NCBI GenBank assembly: GCA_021787445.1
Contig: JAJYLV010000007.1
Coordinates: 1-49,420, forward strand
Origin: Chloroflexota bacterium
Lineage (GTDB): Bacteria; Chloroflexota; Limnocylindria; P2-11E
Length of the DNA: 49,420 bases
Direction: 5' to 3'
Shown here: in pieces, positions 35,237-44,604 of the stretch
Layout: each line of letters begins with the position of its first letter
How positions within the stretch are numbered: the first letter of the stretch is position 1
Notes under the pieces: model-generated
What the model saw: only the letters and a program-made list of their open reading frames with translations
The model's database searches: none
Told to the model about the DNA's origin: nothing
Made by a program: the position numbers and the translations under genes

Positions 35237-36755
35237 GCCGGACCTCCACCTCCACGTCGGCGAGCTCTCGGCGCAGGCGCTCCGCGGCGGACTCCGCGTC
35301 GGCATCGCTCACCTCCGCCCCGGCGTAGAGCGTCGCGATGCCGACGCCGTCCATCGCCCGCAGCGCCTCGGCGACCACGTCGACCACGCTCGCGCCGTGC
35401 GCGACGAGGCGCCCATCGAGCAGAGCGATCGCGTCGCCGGCGCGTACGTCGCGACCGTCGATCGTCGCGTCGCGCGTGGCGTGCGTCACCTCGACGCTGT
35501 GCGCCGCGGCGGCCGCCGCCGTCATGCGCTCCCAGGTCTCGTCGGCCGGGCGCATCGGGTCGAACGCGACGAGAGCCGCCATCCCCTGCGCGACGCTCTT
35601 GGTCTCGAGCACGCGCACGTTCGTCTTCGACTCCTTCGCGGCCTCGCGCGCGCCGAGGATCACGTTCTTGTCGTTCGGGAGGAGGAGCACGGTGTGCGCG
35701 TTCGCCTCCTCGATCGCGCCCACGAGCTCCCCCACCGACGGATTCATCGTCGCACCGCCGCGCAACGGGACCGCGTACAGGGAGCGCACGATCGCGGCGA
35801 ACCCGTCGCCGGGCACGACCGCGATGGCCGCGAGCGGACGCGGCGGCGAGCGCAGGACGATGCCGGTCGCGCGCTCGTGCTCCGCGACCATGGCGTCGAA
35901 GTCCTCGACCACGAGGTCCTCGATCGGACCGGCCGTCTCGCCGACCGCGATGACCGTCTCGGGCTTCGCCGCGTGCGCGTGGACCTTGAGGAGAGCGCCG
36001 TCGCCGACGACGAGGACGCTGTCAGCGCCGGCCGAGAGCATCTCGTGCCGCAGCTCGTCGGCGGCCCGCCGGGGCGACGGCACCAAGTACTGCACGCAGT
36101 GCCCGCCGGTCCAGGCGGCGACGTCGGCGTCCGTCGTCACGACGCGATGCGCTCCCGCCCGGCGGAGGACGGGCGACGGCACCGGCGCCGCCGGGTCGAC
36201 CGCCCGCTGTGCGCCGACGAGGAGCAGCCAGATCCCGTACGCGCCCGCGTCGACGACGCCGGCGGCCTTGTTCATCGGGTTGTCCTCCATCGTCCGCGCC
36301 AGCGCCTCCGCGCCGACCTCGACCGCCCGACGGAGCACCAGGGCGATGTCGTCCTCCGTACCGCAGCGTTCGTGCACCGCCGCGCAGAGGGACAGCATCG
36401 TCCCGCCCGCGGGTCGGTCGACCGCGGCGAACGCGTTCGCGCGCGCGCGCGAGAATGCCTGGCTCAGCTCCGCGGGCCCCGCCGTCTCCACGCCCGCGAA
36501 GGCGTCGGCGAATCCGCGGAGGATCTGCGAGAGGATCACGCCGCTGTTGCCGCGCGCTCCCATGAGCGCGCCGCGCGCGAGCGCGGTGCTCACCTCGGCG
36601 ACGGTGGCCCCGCCCGCGACGTTCGCGCGCGCGACCGCGGCGCTGATCGTCCGATGCATGTTGCGGCCGGTGTCGCCGTCGGGGAGCGGATAGACGTTGA
36701 GCGCGTCCACCTCCGCGGCCTCGCGCTCCAGTCGGGACGCGGCCGCGGTCACCAC
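35193..36755 (-). CDS. DAK2/DegV-type fatty-acid kinase FakA-like protein
   Basis: NVYPLPDGDTGRNMHRTISAAV; GARGNSGVILSQILRGFADAF; LLLPNDKNVILGAREAA. Confidence 0.9.
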   Translation of the reverse strand: MVTAAASRLEREAAEVDALNVYPLPDGDTGRNMHRTISAAVARANVAGGATVAEVSTALARGALMGARGNSGVILSQILRGFADAFAGVETAGPAELSQAFSRARANAFAAVDRPAGGTMLSLCAAVHERCGTEDDIALVLRRAVEVGAEALARTMEDNPMNKAAGVVDAGAYGIWLLLVGAQRAVDPAAPVPSPVLRRAGAHRVVTTDADVAAWTGGHCVQYLVPSPRRAADELRHEMLSAGADSVLVVGDGALLKVHAHAAKPETVIAVGETAGPIEDLVVEDFDAMVAEHERATGIVLRSPPRPLAAIAVVPGDGFAAIVRSLYAVPLRGGATMNPSVGELVGAIEEANAHTVLLLPNDKNVILGAREAAKESKTNVRVLETKSVAQGMAALVAFDPMRPADETWERMTAAAAAAHSVEVTHATRDATIDGRDVRAGDAIALLDGRLVAHGASVVDVVAEALRAMDGVGIATLYAGAEVSDADAESAAERLRRELADVEVEVRRGGQPHYAYIVQAE

Positions 36756-36840
36756 GTGCAGCAGCGCGCGTCCGTCCCACCGTGCTACGATCGATGGACC
36801 CTAGCACAGCAGCATCTCCCCAAAAGGAGCACGCCCTCGA

Positions 36841-37052
36841 TGCCACGCGCCTGCGCCCTGTGCGGCAAGCACGCCGCGTACGGATACAACGTCAGCCATT
36901 CCAAGGTGCACACGCACCGGCGCTTCGACGTCAATCTCCACGCCGCCGTCGTGAAGGGCGAGAAGCTCCTCATCTGCACACGCTGCCGCCGCAGCCTCAC
37001 GAAGGACGCGCGCCTCGCGCAGAAGAAGGCGAAGGCCGTCCGCTCCCGCTAG
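36841..37052 (+). CDS. rpmB: 50S ribosomal protein L28 (Cys-containing)
   Basis: CALCGKHAAYGYNVSHSKVHTHRRFDVNLH; CTRCRRSL. Confidence 0.95.
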
Positions 37053-38131
37053 CCGCACGAGGCGAGCGCCGCCGCGCGCCCCTCCGCGACCTTCAATTGC
37101 CCGCACCCCGCCGCGATGTCCTGCCCCTTGCTGATGCGCGTCGTCGTCGCGATGCCGTGCCGCTCGAGGATCGCGGCGAAGCGCTCCATCCGCTGGGGCG
37201 AGGGCCGCTCGAAGGCGCCGGGGCCCCGGTTCACCGGGATGAGGTTCACGTGGTACAGGCTGGTGCGCCCGTGCGCCGCGATCTTCCGCCCCAGCCGCTC
37301 GGCGTGCTCCGCGGAGTCGTTCACGCCCGCGAGGAGGATGTACTCGACGCTGAGGCGACGCTTCGTGCGCTCGACGTAGCGCGCGCACGCCGCGAGCAGC
37401 GCGTCGACGCCCCACTTGCGGTCGACCGGCATGATCCGCGCGCGCGTCGCGTCGTCGGCGGCGTGGAGCGAGACGGCGAGGTCGATCGGCAGGCCCTCGG
37501 CGGCGAGCGCGTCCATCTTCGGGACGATCCCGCACGTCGAGATGGTGATGCGGCGCGGGCTGATCCCGAACGTCTCGGCGTCCATGAGCATGCGCACCGA
37601 CGCCATGACCGGGCCGTAATTGCGGAGCGGCTCGCCCATCCCCATGTAGTCGACGTGCGAGACGCGCGCGTCCCCCGACCTCAGCTCCCGCTGCCAGAAG
37701 CGCACCTGGTCGACGATCTCGCCGGCGGTGAGGTCCCGTATCCACCCCATCTCGCCCGTCGCGCAGAACGCGCAGGCCATGGGGCACCCGACCTGCGAGG
37801 AGATGCACACCGAGTCCCGCTTGCCGTGGTGCGGCATGAGGACCGTCTCGACGTGGTGACCGTCGTGGAGGCGAAGGAGCGCCTTGCGCGTCTCACCGTC
37901 CGCGCTCGCGACCTCCGTCTCGAGCTCGACCGACGACCAGCGGAACGACGCCGCGAGCGTCGAGCGCAGCGCGAGCGGCAGGTCGGTGAGACCGCCCCAG
38001 TCCGCCGCCGCGGAGCGGGCCACGCCGTGACGGATCTGGCGCGCGCGGTACGGCGGCTCGCCGTGCCCGGCGAGCCAGCGCGCGAGCGCCTCGTCGCTGA
38101 CGTCGGTGATGGAGGGGAGAGGGGTGGGCAC
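37049..38131 (-). CDS. rlmN: 23S rRNA (adenine2503-C2)-methyltransferase
   Basis: CAFCATGEMGWIRDLTAGEIVDQV; GMGEPLRNY; GQDIAAGCGQL. Confidence 0.95.
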   Translation of the reverse strand: MPTPLPSITDVSDEALARWLAGHGEPPYRARQIRHGVARSAAADWGGLTDLPLALRSTLAASFRWSSVELETEVASADGETRKALLRLHDGHHVETVLMPHHGKRDSVCISSQVGCPMACAFCATGEMGWIRDLTAGEIVDQVRFWQRELRSGDARVSHVDYMGMGEPLRNYGPVMASVRMLMDAETFGISPRRITISTCGIVPKMDALAAEGLPIDLAVSLHAADDATRARIMPVDRKWGVDALLAACARYVERTKRRLSVEYILLAGVNDSAEHAERLGRKIAAHGRTSLYHVNLIPVNRGPGAFERPSPQRMERFAAILERHGIATTTRISKGQDIAAGCGQLKVAEGRAAALASCG

Positions 38132-38180
38132 GCTCTCCAGCGTACCGGTGCCGTTCTGCGTGCACCTTTCCTCCACCCGA

Positions 38181-39131
38181 TCAGCTGGGGAGGGTCGCTC
38201 CCTCGAGCCCTCGCGCTCCACGCGCCCAATCGGCGCCGCTCATGGCGCGCTTCCCCGCGGGCTTGACCTCGTCGAGGCGGAGCCAGCCCGCGCCCGCGGC
38301 GAGGTGCGGCACGCCGCCACGCAGCGCCACGACGCCGTGCTGGGCCGGTGCGCCCCCGGCGACGCTCGCGCGCCGCACGCCGATGCGCTGGCCGCGGAAC
38401 GTGGTGAACGCGCCGGGGTCCGGCGTGTAGGCGCGGACGATCCGCGCGAGCTCGTCGGCCGGCTTCTCGAGGTCCAGCGCCCCGCCCTTGGGATCGAGCT
38501 TCGGCGCCCATGTGGCGCCTCCGGGATCCTGCGGCCGTGGCACGATCTCCCCCTCGAGGTAGAGCGGCAGATCGCGCTCGAGCATCTCGCCGCCGAGACG
38601 CGCGAGGCGCTCCTCGAGCTCGCCCGTCGTCTCGCTCCCACCGATCTCGACCTCCTCCTGCGCGACGATCGCGCCGGCGTCGAGCTCGGCCGTCCCTTCC
38701 ATGAGCGTGACCCCGGTGCGCGCGTCGCCCGCGAGGATCGCGTGCGCGATGGGCTCGGCCCCGCGCCAGCGCGGCAGCAGCGAGGGATGCACGTTGAGCG
38801 CACGGCCTCCGACGGCGTCGAGGAGTGCCGCCGGCACCAGGTTCCCGTACGCGGCCCACACGAGCGCGTCAGGGCGCAGCTCCAGGATCCCGCGCAGCGC
38901 GCCACCTCGGAGACGCGCCGGCTGCAGCACGTGAACGCCGCACGCGAGCGCGCGCTCCTTCACCGGAGGGGAGGTGATCCGCCCGCGATGCCCGGGGCGG
39001 TCGGGCTGTGTGATCGCGCCGACGAGGTCGATCCGTCCTCGCTGCTGGAGCCGCGCGAGCGCGTCGAGCGGCGGGAGGGCGAAGGCCGGAGTGCCGAGGA
39101 AGACGACGCGCGGAGCGGCGTCCGCCGCTAC
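38181..39131 (-). CDS. fmt: methionyl-tRNA formyltransferase (no ATG/GTG/TTG start near expected N-terminus)
   Basis: RVVFLGTPAFALPPLDAL; NVHPSLLPRWRGAEPIAHAILAGDARTGVTLM. Confidence 0.92.
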   Translation of the reverse strand, partial: VAADAAPRVVFLGTPAFALPPLDALARLQQRGRIDLVGAITQPDRPGHRGRITSPPVKERALACGVHVLQPARLRGGALRGILELRPDALVWAAYGNLVPAALLDAVGGRALNVHPSLLPRWRGAEPIAHAILAGDARTGVTLMEGTAELDAGAIVAQEEVEIGGSETTGELEERLARLGGEMLERDLPLYLEGEIVPRPQDPGGATWAPKLDPKGGALDLEKPADELARIVRAYTPDPGAFTTFRGQRIGVRRASVAGGAPAQHGVVALRGGVPHLAAGAGWLRLDEVKPAGKRAMSGADWARGARGLEGATLPS

Positions 39132-39745
39132 GCCCCCACCTCTTCGGTGTCTTCGAGCTCGACGGGATGCAGGTCGTCGCGCGACGCGAGGCGATCGACG
39201 TAGAGCTCGCCGCTCAGGTGCCCCGTCTCGTGGAGCATGCACTGCGCTCCGAGCTCGTCGCCCTCGATCGCGAAGCGCTTCCCGTTGATGTCGACGGCGC
39301 TCAGGCGCGCCCCGAGCGGCCGCTCCAGCATCCCGTAAAAGCCGCGGACCGAGAGGCAGCCCTCGCTCGTCCGGTCGACCTCCTCGGAGACCTCGTCGAC
39401 GACGGGGTCGACCGCGACGACGCCCGCCTCGTCGACGTCCATGATCGCGATGCGCAGACCGACGCCGATCTGCGGCGCCGCGATGCCGATCCCGCGCGCC
39501 GCGACCATCGACGCGAACATGCGCCCGACGAGCGCCTCCAGCTCGGGCTTGGATAGCTTGGGGTGCTTCGCGGGCGTGTGAAGGACGGGGTCGCCGACCT
39601 GGCGGATCTCGACCGCGTGCTGCTTGACGAAGTCCTCCGCCGACCACTTCGCGCGCCGTGACGCGTCGATCCGCCACGGCCTGCCCTTCGTCACGCGGAT
39701 CCGAGGCTGGTGCGGCTCTTCCGGCGTGGCGTCTTCGTCGGCCAT
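39128..39745 (-). CDS. def: peptide deformylase
   Basis: GIGIAAPQIGVGLRIAIMDVD; EGCLSV; CMLHETGHLSG. Confidence 0.92.
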   Translation of the reverse strand: MADEDATPEEPHQPRIRVTKGRPWRIDASRRAKWSAEDFVKQHAVEIRQVGDPVLHTPAKHPKLSKPELEALVGRMFASMVAARGIGIAAPQIGVGLRIAIMDVDEAGVVAVDPVVDEVSEEVDRTSEGCLSVRGFYGMLERPLGARLSAVDINGKRFAIEGDELGAQCMLHETGHLSGELYVDRLASRDDLHPVELEDTEEVGA

Positions 39746-39755
39746 CGGCGACAGC

Positions 39756-41744
39756 CTAGCCGAGGAGCGTCATCGGATCGACGTCGATGCTCCACTCCGC
39801 GCCGACGGGGACGCGGTCGAGGACGGCATCGGGGCGCGCACCGCGCAGGACGACCTGCGCGCGATACGTGCCGGCCTTCTTCGCCGCGAAGGCGGGTGCG
39901 GGCCCGAGCACGTCGGCGTCGCTCGCCGCGGCATCGCGAAGCGCGCGCGCCAGCGCTTCCGCGCGGCGCTCGACGGTCGCCTGCTGCTTCGCCGCCGTCT
40001 GTAGGAGGACGAGGCGGCCGAACGGCGGATGGCCGAAGCGCTTCCGCGCCGCGAGCTCGGCCTCCGCGAACGCCGCGTAGTCGTGCGCCGCGGCCGCCCG
40101 GATCGCGTAGTGGTCCGGAAGGTAGGTCTGCAGGATCCCGCGCCCCCCGGCGCTCCCGCGTCCCGAGCGCCCGAGGACCTGCGTCAGCAGCTGGAAGGTG
40201 CGCTCGGCGGAGGTGTGGTCGGGGAGGTTGAGGATCGTGTCGGCGCTGACGACGCCGACGAGCGTGACGCCGGGAAGGTCGAAGCCCTTCGCGACCATCT
40301 GCGTCCCGACGATCACCTGCGCGCGTCCCGAGCGCATGAGCTCGAACGCCGCGGCGTGCGCGCCCTTGCGCCGCACCGCGTCGCGGTCGAGCCGCAGGAT
40401 CCGCGCCGCGGGCACGGCGCCGCGCACCTCGTCCTCGACCCGCTGCGTCCCGACGCCGAGCTGCCGGATGCGCGCACCTCCGCAGGAGGGACAGCGCGGC
40501 GGAGGGGCCGTCTCGGTCCGCCCACAGCGGTGGCACACCATCCGGCCGTCGGCGTGGACGGCGTAGGGGATCTCGCACGCCGGGCAGGGCACGACGAAGC
40601 CGCAGTCGCGGCAGAGGACGACGGTCGCGTATCCGCGGCGATTGAGGTAGAGGATCGCCTGCTCGCTCTTCGCGACCGCCTTCGTGAGAGCGGCGCGCAG
40701 CGCCGACGAGAGCGTCGAGCGGTTGTTCGCGCGCAGCTCGAGCCGAAGGTCGACGATCGTCGTCGGCGGCAGAGGCAGCTCGCTCACGCGCTCCGGAAGC
40801 GGCAGCAGGCGGAGCGCGCCCTCGCGCGCGGCGGCGTAGGTCGTGACGCGCGGCGTCGCGCTGCCGAGCACGACCGCCGCGCCGCAGATCCGCCCGAGCT
40901 CGATCGCCGCGTCCACCGCGTGATAGCGCGGGTCGCTCTCCTGCTTGTACGACGGCTCCTGCTCCTCGTCGACGACGACGAGCCCCGGCCGCGCGAGCGG
41001 AGCGAAGAGCGCGGAGCGCGAGCCGACGACGACGTCCGCGGCGCCGGCGCGCACGCGACGCCATTCGTCGAGACGCTCGCCCTCCGAGAGCGCGCTGTGG
41101 AGGAGCGCGACGCGCTCGCCGAAGCGCGCCACGAACCGCGCGACGACCTGCGTCGTGAGGGCGATCTCGGGCACGAGCGCGATGACCCCGCGTCCCTGCG
41201 CAAGGACGTAGGCGGCGGCGCGCAGATACACCTCGGTCTTCCCGCTCCCCGTCACGCCGTGGAGGAGGAACGCGCCGCCGTCGGCGTCGAGCCCGCGCTG
41301 GATCTCCTCGAGCGCGGCACGTTGCGCCGCCGTCGCGTCCGCGTCGCGCACGGCATCGTCCTCGGCGAGCGCGAGCTCGGCCGGGATGCGCCGGGGCCGC
41401 GCGCGGGTGCGGACGGGCGTCCGCGCGCGCCGCGCGAGCCCGGGCGGGACCATGGCGCGGACGGCGTCGGCGAGCGAGCAGCGGTAGCGGCGCGCGATCC
41501 AGCGCGCGAGCTCGAGCTGGTACGCGCGAAGGACGGGCTCCGGCTGCGCGAGGGCCTCGACCGGGCGGAGCTCGCGGCCCGGCGACGGCACGTCGACGGC
41601 GACGACGACCCCGGCCGCGACGCGCGGCCCGAGGGCGACACGGACGAGGTGCCCGGGCGCGAGCGCGAGCCCCTCGGGGACGCCGTACGTGAAGGTGCGG
41701 GCCGGCCCACGGAGGCCGGCGAAGACCGCGACCTCCGCGTTCAC
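39756..41744 (-). CDS. priA: primosomal protein N' (PriA helicase)
   Basis: LLHGVTGSGKTEVYLRAA; VVVDEEQEPSYKQESDPRYHAVD; zinc-binding cysteines; GTG start overlaps gmk stop. Confidence 0.94.
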   Translation of the reverse strand: MNAEVAVFAGLRGPARTFTYGVPEGLALAPGHLVRVALGPRVAAGVVVAVDVPSPGRELRPVEALAQPEPVLRAYQLELARWIARRYRCSLADAVRAMVPPGLARRARTPVRTRARPRRIPAELALAEDDAVRDADATAAQRAALEEIQRGLDADGGAFLLHGVTGSGKTEVYLRAAAYVLAQGRGVIALVPEIALTTQVVARFVARFGERVALLHSALSEGERLDEWRRVRAGAADVVVGSRSALFAPLARPGLVVVDEEQEPSYKQESDPRYHAVDAAIELGRICGAAVVLGSATPRVTTYAAAREGALRLLPLPERVSELPLPPTTIVDLRLELRANNRSTLSSALRAALTKAVAKSEQAILYLNRRGYATVVLCRDCGFVVPCPACEIPYAVHADGRMVCHRCGRTETAPPPRCPSCGGARIRQLGVGTQRVEDEVRGAVPAARILRLDRDAVRRKGAHAAAFELMRSGRAQVIVGTQMVAKGFDLPGVTLVGVVSADTILNLPDHTSAERTFQLLTQVLGRSGRGSAGGRGILQTYLPDHYAIRAAAAHDYAAFAEAELAARKRFGHPPFGRLVLLQTAAKQQATVERRAEALARALRDAAASDADVLGPAPAFAAKKAGTYRAQVVLRGARPDAVLDRVPVGAEWSIDVDPMTLLG

Positions 41745-42361
41745 AGCCAGTACGTGCGCGGGCGCTCGGCCTCCTTGCGGACGATCTCCGCGACCTGCTT
41801 CACCGTCTCGTCGAGCTTGCCGTCGGAGTTCACCACGACGTGGTCGTACTCGGGCGCGGCGGCCATCTCGATCTCCGCGTTCTTCATCCGCAGCTCGAGG
41901 GCCTCGGGCGTCTCGGTCCCGCGCGCGACGAGGCGGCGGCGCAGCGACTCGAGCGACGGCGACTGGACGAAGATCGTGACGGCCTCCGGCAGAACGACCT
42001 TGAGCTTCCGCATCCCTTGCGGATCGGGCTTGACGATGACGATCCGGTGCTTCTCGAGCGTTTCGGCGACGGCATCGCGGCGGACGCCCTTGAACTCCCC
42101 GTGGACCATCGACCACTCGAGGAAGTTGCCCTCCTCGATCTCCTCGCGGAACTTCTGCGGCGAGTAGAAGAAGTAGTGCTTCCCGTGCACCTCGCCCGGG
42201 CGGGGCGCCCGGCTCGTCGCGGTCACGTAGACGACGGCGTCGTCGAGGCGCTCGCACAGGCGCTCGATGACGCTGTCCTTCCCCCCGCCCGAGGGCGCCG
42301 AGATGATGACCAGGAGGCCCTTGACGGGACGGCGCTCGCGCGGTGGGTCGTCGTCGGTCAC
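41741..42361 (-). CDS. gmk: guanylate kinase
   Basis: GLLVIISAPSGGGKDSVIERL; TSRAPRPGEVHGKHYFF. Confidence 0.95.
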   Translation of the reverse strand: MTDDDPPRERRPVKGLLVIISAPSGGGKDSVIERLCERLDDAVVYVTATSRAPRPGEVHGKHYFFYSPQKFREEIEEGNFLEWSMVHGEFKGVRRDAVAETLEKHRIVIVKPDPQGMRKLKVVLPEAVTIFVQSPSLESLRRRLVARGTETPEALELRMKNAEIEMAAAPEYDHVVVNSDGKLDETVKQVAEIVRKEAERPRTYWL

Positions 42362-43293
42362 TCGACCTCCGCGAACGGCTCCGCGGTCGTGCGCGGCTCG
42401 CCGAGCGACGCGAGGTAGCGGCGGAGGTCGGGTGCCAGCGGCGCGGTGAAGGTGCGCTCGCCGGCGTGCGGGAGGCGCACGGTCAGCCGCCAGGCGTGAA
42501 GGAACTGCCTGCCGAGATCGCTCGTGTCGCCGCGCCGTCCGTACACGGGGTCGCCCACGATAGGGGTTCTCGCGAAGGCGAGATGCGTGCGGATCTGGTG
42601 CGTGCGTCCGGTGAGCGGCTGGACAAGGAGGAGCGCCTGCCGGGACGCGCGCTCGCCGTACGCCGCGACGCGCCGGAAGCGCGTGACCGCCTCTCGTCCC
42701 GCCGCGCGCACGACGACGCGACGCCGGTCAGCGGCGTCGCGGGCCACCGGCGCCTCGATGACCGCCGGATCGGGACCGGGGTCGCCCCACACGAGCGCGA
42801 GGTACTCCTTGCGCACGGTGCGGCCCTGCAGCTGGCGCGCGAGCGCGAGCTGGGCGACGTCGTTCTTGGCGACGATCATGACGCCGCTCGTGTCCTTGTC
42901 GAGGCGGTGCACGATGCCCGGACGCGCCGCCGCGCGGCCCGTCTCGGCGCCGATGCGCCCGACGAGCGCGTTGACGAGCGTGCCGCGCGCGTGCCCGTAC
43001 GCGGGGTGCACGACGAGGCCCGCGGGCTTGTTCACGACGACGACGTCGCGGTCCTCGTACAGGACGTCGACGGGGATGTCCTCCGCCTCGAGCGAGAGCG
43101 GCGGCGCCTCCTCCGGCACGTCGACGACGATCTCGTCTCCTCGCCGCACGCGGTGCCCGGCCTCCACCGCGCGGCCGCCGATCCGGACGTGGCCCTCGCG
43201 CGCGAGCCGCGCGATGGCGCTCCGCGAAAGCTGGCTGTGCTCGGCGACGTAGCGGTCGACGCGCATGGCGGCGGCGTCGCCGGCGCGCAGCAC
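42358..43293 (-). CDS. rluD: RluA/RluD family pseudouridine synthase (GTG 43293, or ATG 43266)
   Basis: S4 domain; PGIVHRLDKDTSGVMIVAKND; LTGRTHQIRTHLA. Confidence 0.92.
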   Translation of the reverse strand: MLRAGDAAAMRVDRYVAEHSQLSRSAIARLAREGHVRIGGRAVEAGHRVRRGDEIVVDVPEEAPPLSLEAEDIPVDVLYEDRDVVVVNKPAGLVVHPAYGHARGTLVNALVGRIGAETGRAAARPGIVHRLDKDTSGVMIVAKNDVAQLALARQLQGRTVRKEYLALVWGDPGPDPAVIEAPVARDAADRRRVVVRAAGREAVTRFRRVAAYGERASRQALLLVQPLTGRTHQIRTHLAFARTPIVGDPVYGRRGDTSDLGRQFLHAWRLTVRLPHAGERTFTAPLAPDLRRYLASLGEPRTTAEPFAEVE

Positions 43294-43784
43294 TAGGTGC
43301 TTGCCGTCGCCGCCCGTCTCTCCTCTATCCACAGCAGGAATGTCACGATGATGATCCCCACGACGATCGACGAGTCGGCGACGTTGAACGCCCAGAAGCG
43401 CCACCCGCCGGGGATCCCGACGTCGACGAAGTCCGTCACGTAGCCCTGGCCGACGCGGTCGACCAGGTTCCCCGTCGCGCCGCCGAGCTGCATGCCCAGC
43501 GTGATCGCGATCGGTGCCGAGCGCGCCGCGAGGCCACGGTAGTAGTAGAGGATGACGAGCACCGCGACGACCGACAGGAGCGACAGGAGCGACGTCCGCT
43601 CCGGCAGCAGGCCGAACGCCGCGCCGGTGTTGCGCACGTTCGCGATGCGCGCCCAGCCGTCGGCGACCTCACGGGCCTGGCCGAGCGGGATGTTCGCGAC
43701 GACCCAGCTCTTCGTGACGCGGTCGAGCGCGAAGGTCACAATGCCGACCACGCCGATGAGCACGACACGCGACGGCGGGAGCAC
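43293..43784 (-). CDS. lspA: lipoprotein signal peptidase (signal peptidase II)
   Basis: RNTGAAFGLL; GMQLGGATGNLVDR; FWAFNVADSSIVVG. Confidence 0.93.
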   Translation of the reverse strand: MLPPSRVVLIGVVGIVTFALDRVTKSWVVANIPLGQAREVADGWARIANVRNTGAAFGLLPERTSLLSLLSVVAVLVILYYYRGLAARSAPIAITLGMQLGGATGNLVDRVGQGYVTDFVDVGIPGGWRFWAFNVADSSIVVGIIIVTFLLWIEERRAATAST

Positions 43785-43844
43785 CGAACGAATGCTAGGG
43801 CCGATACCGGACGGACGGACCGCTCCTCGCGGCCGGCGCGCTGC

Positions 43845-44597
43845 CTACGCCGTGACCATGCCCCCGTCGATGACGAGCACCTGCCCCGTGATGTAGCTCG
43901 CCTCGTCCGAGGCGAGGAAGGCGATCGCGCTCGCGACGTCCTCGACGGTCCCGAACCGGCCGAGCGGGATCTGGGGGAGGATCGTGCCCTTCATCTTCTC
44001 GAGGAGCTCGCTGGTCAGATCCGTCGGGACGAAGCCCGGCGCGACGGCGTTGCACGTCACGTTGCGGCTCGCCATCTCGCGCGCGACCGTCTTGGTGAAC
44101 CCGATGAGCCCGGCCTTCGCCGCGGCGTAGTTCGCCTGCCCGGCGTTCCCCGCGACGCCCGCGACGGACGACACGTTCACGATCCGCCCGTAGCGCTGCT
44201 TCATCATCGGCCGCATGACCGCGCGCGTGACGAGGAACGCGGCGCGCAGGTCGAGGTCGAGGACCTCGTCCCAAGCCTTCGGCGTCATGCGGATGAGCAG
44301 GTCGTCCCGCGTGATGCCCGCGTTGTTCACGAGCACGTCGATCCGGCCGCCGCCGAACGCGACCGCCTCCTTCACCAGGCGGTCGACGTCGGCCTCGACC
44401 GAGACGTCGGCCTGGACGACCTCCGCCGTCCCGCCGGCCTTCTCGACGAGGACCTTCGCTTCCTCCGCGGCGGCGGCGTTCCCCTTGTAGTTGACCAGGA
44501 CCTTCGCGCCGCCGGAGCCGAGGCGGACGGCGGTCGCGCGGCCGATGCCGCGGGCGCCGCCGGTCACGAGCGCGACCTTGCCCGCGAAGGAGGCCAC
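43845..44597 (-). CDS. fabG: 3-oxoacyl-[ACP] reductase
   Basis: KVALVTGGARGIGRATAVRL; NNAGITRDDLLIRM; SSVAGVAGNAGQANYAAAKAG. Confidence 0.95.
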   Translation of the reverse strand: MASFAGKVALVTGGARGIGRATAVRLGSGGAKVLVNYKGNAAAAEEAKVLVEKAGGTAEVVQADVSVEADVDRLVKEAVAFGGGRIDVLVNNAGITRDDLLIRMTPKAWDEVLDLDLRAAFLVTRAVMRPMMKQRYGRIVNVSSVAGVAGNAGQANYAAAKAGLIGFTKTVAREMASRNVTCNAVAPGFVPTDLTSELLEKMKGTILPQIPLGRFGTVEDVASAIAFLASDEASYITGQVLVIDGGMVTA

Positions 44598-44604
44598 GAG
44601 CGGC

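Noticed and set aside
32915-35953. 1012-aa plus-strand ORF opposite recG and the DAK2-family gene
   Set aside because: Shadow ORF: Arg/Glu/Ala-rich composition typical of antisense frames in high-GC DNA, and it overlaps well-supported minus-strand genes
39190-39250. Peptide deformylase HETGH instead of the usual HExDH
   Set aside because: The metal-binding HExxH pattern and EGCLS are intact, so this is ordinary variation
40029-42167. 712-aa plus-strand ORF opposite priA/gmk
   Set aside because: Antisense artefact; no recognisable domain, while priA and gmk are clear on the other strand
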